From Prorocentrum cordatum (lineage: Eukaryota > Sar > Dinophyceae > Prorocentrales > Prorocentraceae), in contig CAUYUJ010022437.1 of NCBI GenBank assembly GCA_963575745.1, forward strand, positions 146,143 to 210,142: DNA of 64,000 bases, read 5' to 3'. The notes under the pieces were generated by a model that made no database searches, was not told where the DNA came from, and worked only from the letters and a program-made list of their open reading frames with translations. This document shows positions 63,398-64,000 of the stretch, one piece after another. A program made the translations under genes and the position numbers. Numbering within the stretch: position 1 is the stretch's first letter; each line of letters starts with the position of its first letter.

Positions 63398-64000
63398 TGT
63401 ATATATATATGTGTGTAGATATTCCTCGTGTCGCGTTCAGCGCTTGGCTCCTCACCCCAGAGGAGAGCTCTGGGGCGAGGGCGGTCCCGTGGCAGGGCTG
63501 TTTGCCTGTTCGTCGATGTTGGACGCCCTCTCTCGCCTCCTCCTCCGCCCTCCTCCGGACAGCGCTGACGAAGTGCCAGCCAGCATGGGCCCCGAGCAGC
63601 GAGGTGACTGCACAGCGGAGGTGAGAACAGCCACGCGTCGCCATGGGGGAACTGGGTGGAGGGTTTCTCCGAAGGGTTTAGGCGACCCGTGCTCCTCCTC
63701 CTCCTCCTCCTCCTCCTCCTCCCTCCTCCTCCTCCTCCTCCTCCTCCCCCTCTCCTCCTCCTCCCCTCCTCCTCCTCCTCCTCCTCCTCGTATATATATA
63801 TATATATGTGTGTAGATATTCCTCGTGTCGCGTTCAGCGCTTGGCTCCTCACCCAGAGGAGAGCTCTGGGGCGAGGGCGGTCCCGTGGCAGGGCTGTTTG
63901 CCTGTTCGTCGATGTTGGACGCCCTCTCTCGCCTCCTCCTCCGCCCTCCTCCGGACAGCGCTGACGAAGTGCCAGCCAGCATGGGCCCCGAGCAGCGAGG
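63398..64000 (+). repeat. Direct tandem duplication, period about 396
   Basis: From GTGTGTAGATATTCCTCGTG (63411) the sequence is repeated from 63808 to the window end, with a single base missing (ACCCCAGAGG against ACCCAGAGG). The copies are separated by unique sequence and a CCT microsatellite, and both are preceded by TATATA. Confidence 0.93.

Noticed and set aside
63122-63418. 98-codon frame with Lys/Glu-rich composition
   Set aside because: It lacks an upstream ATG, runs into the TA tract, and shows no domain; composition alone was not enough.

Overview
The window looks like nuclear DNA of a dinoflagellate. Three things point there. A near-match (19 of 22 bases) to the dinoflagellate trans-spliced leader sits 91 bases upstream of a start codon at 43778. 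The GC-rich sequence carries very long trinucleotide arrays. The retroelement remnants have the LINE reverse-transcriptase wording typical of dinoflagellate genomes. No bacterial operon, rRNA, tRNA or CRISPR array was seen. The species cannot be named from this window.

Most open frames here are by-products of trinucleotide repeats (GGA/TCC, GAT/ATC, GAC, CTG) or of GC-rich sequence and are left out. The convincing protein coding is concentrated in 34.6-41.4 kb and 43.8-44.7 kb. The first is a nearly intact non-LTR retroelement (about 34.48-41.88 kb): an endonuclease domain, a reverse transcriptase with a complete FMDD box and three C2H2 zinc fingers, followed, unusually, by several further ORFs downstream of the RT. 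One of these (38603-39496) lies in another frame inside the still-open RT frame and has an RGG/Gly-rich N-terminus and a helical body like a gag/ORF1 protein. The single clear lesion is a TAG in the endonuclease. The second is a retrocopied gene for a secreted protein, headed by the spliced-leader relic and broken by frameshifts. A much older LINE of a different lineage is scattered over 25.0-29.45 kb, and a LINE 3' fragment lies at 21.2-21.5 kb.

Layout: 0-6.6 kb GC-rich repeats and minisatellites; 6.6-13.5 kb inverted-repeat elements, 82-bp tandem repeats and GAT arrays; 13.5-24.9 kb minisatellites and hairpin repeats; 25-31.7 kb decayed LINE plus large tandem arrays; 32-34.5 kb inverted-repeat elements; 34.5-41.9 kb retroelement; 42-44.7 kb nested small elements and the retrogene; 45-54.5 kb satellites; 54.9-58.8 kb nested MITE-like elements; 58.8-64 kb purine-rich simple sequence ending in a near-perfect tandem duplication.

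The non-coding part is not random. At least six small element families recur: a 180-188 bp TIR family (A), a Tc1/mariner-like 167-bp MITE with TA target sites, a 200-bp inverted-repeat family with GATGCATCG-like cores (D), families B and C that serve as their landing sites, and a composite element (E) whose end is the starting point of a microsatellite each time.
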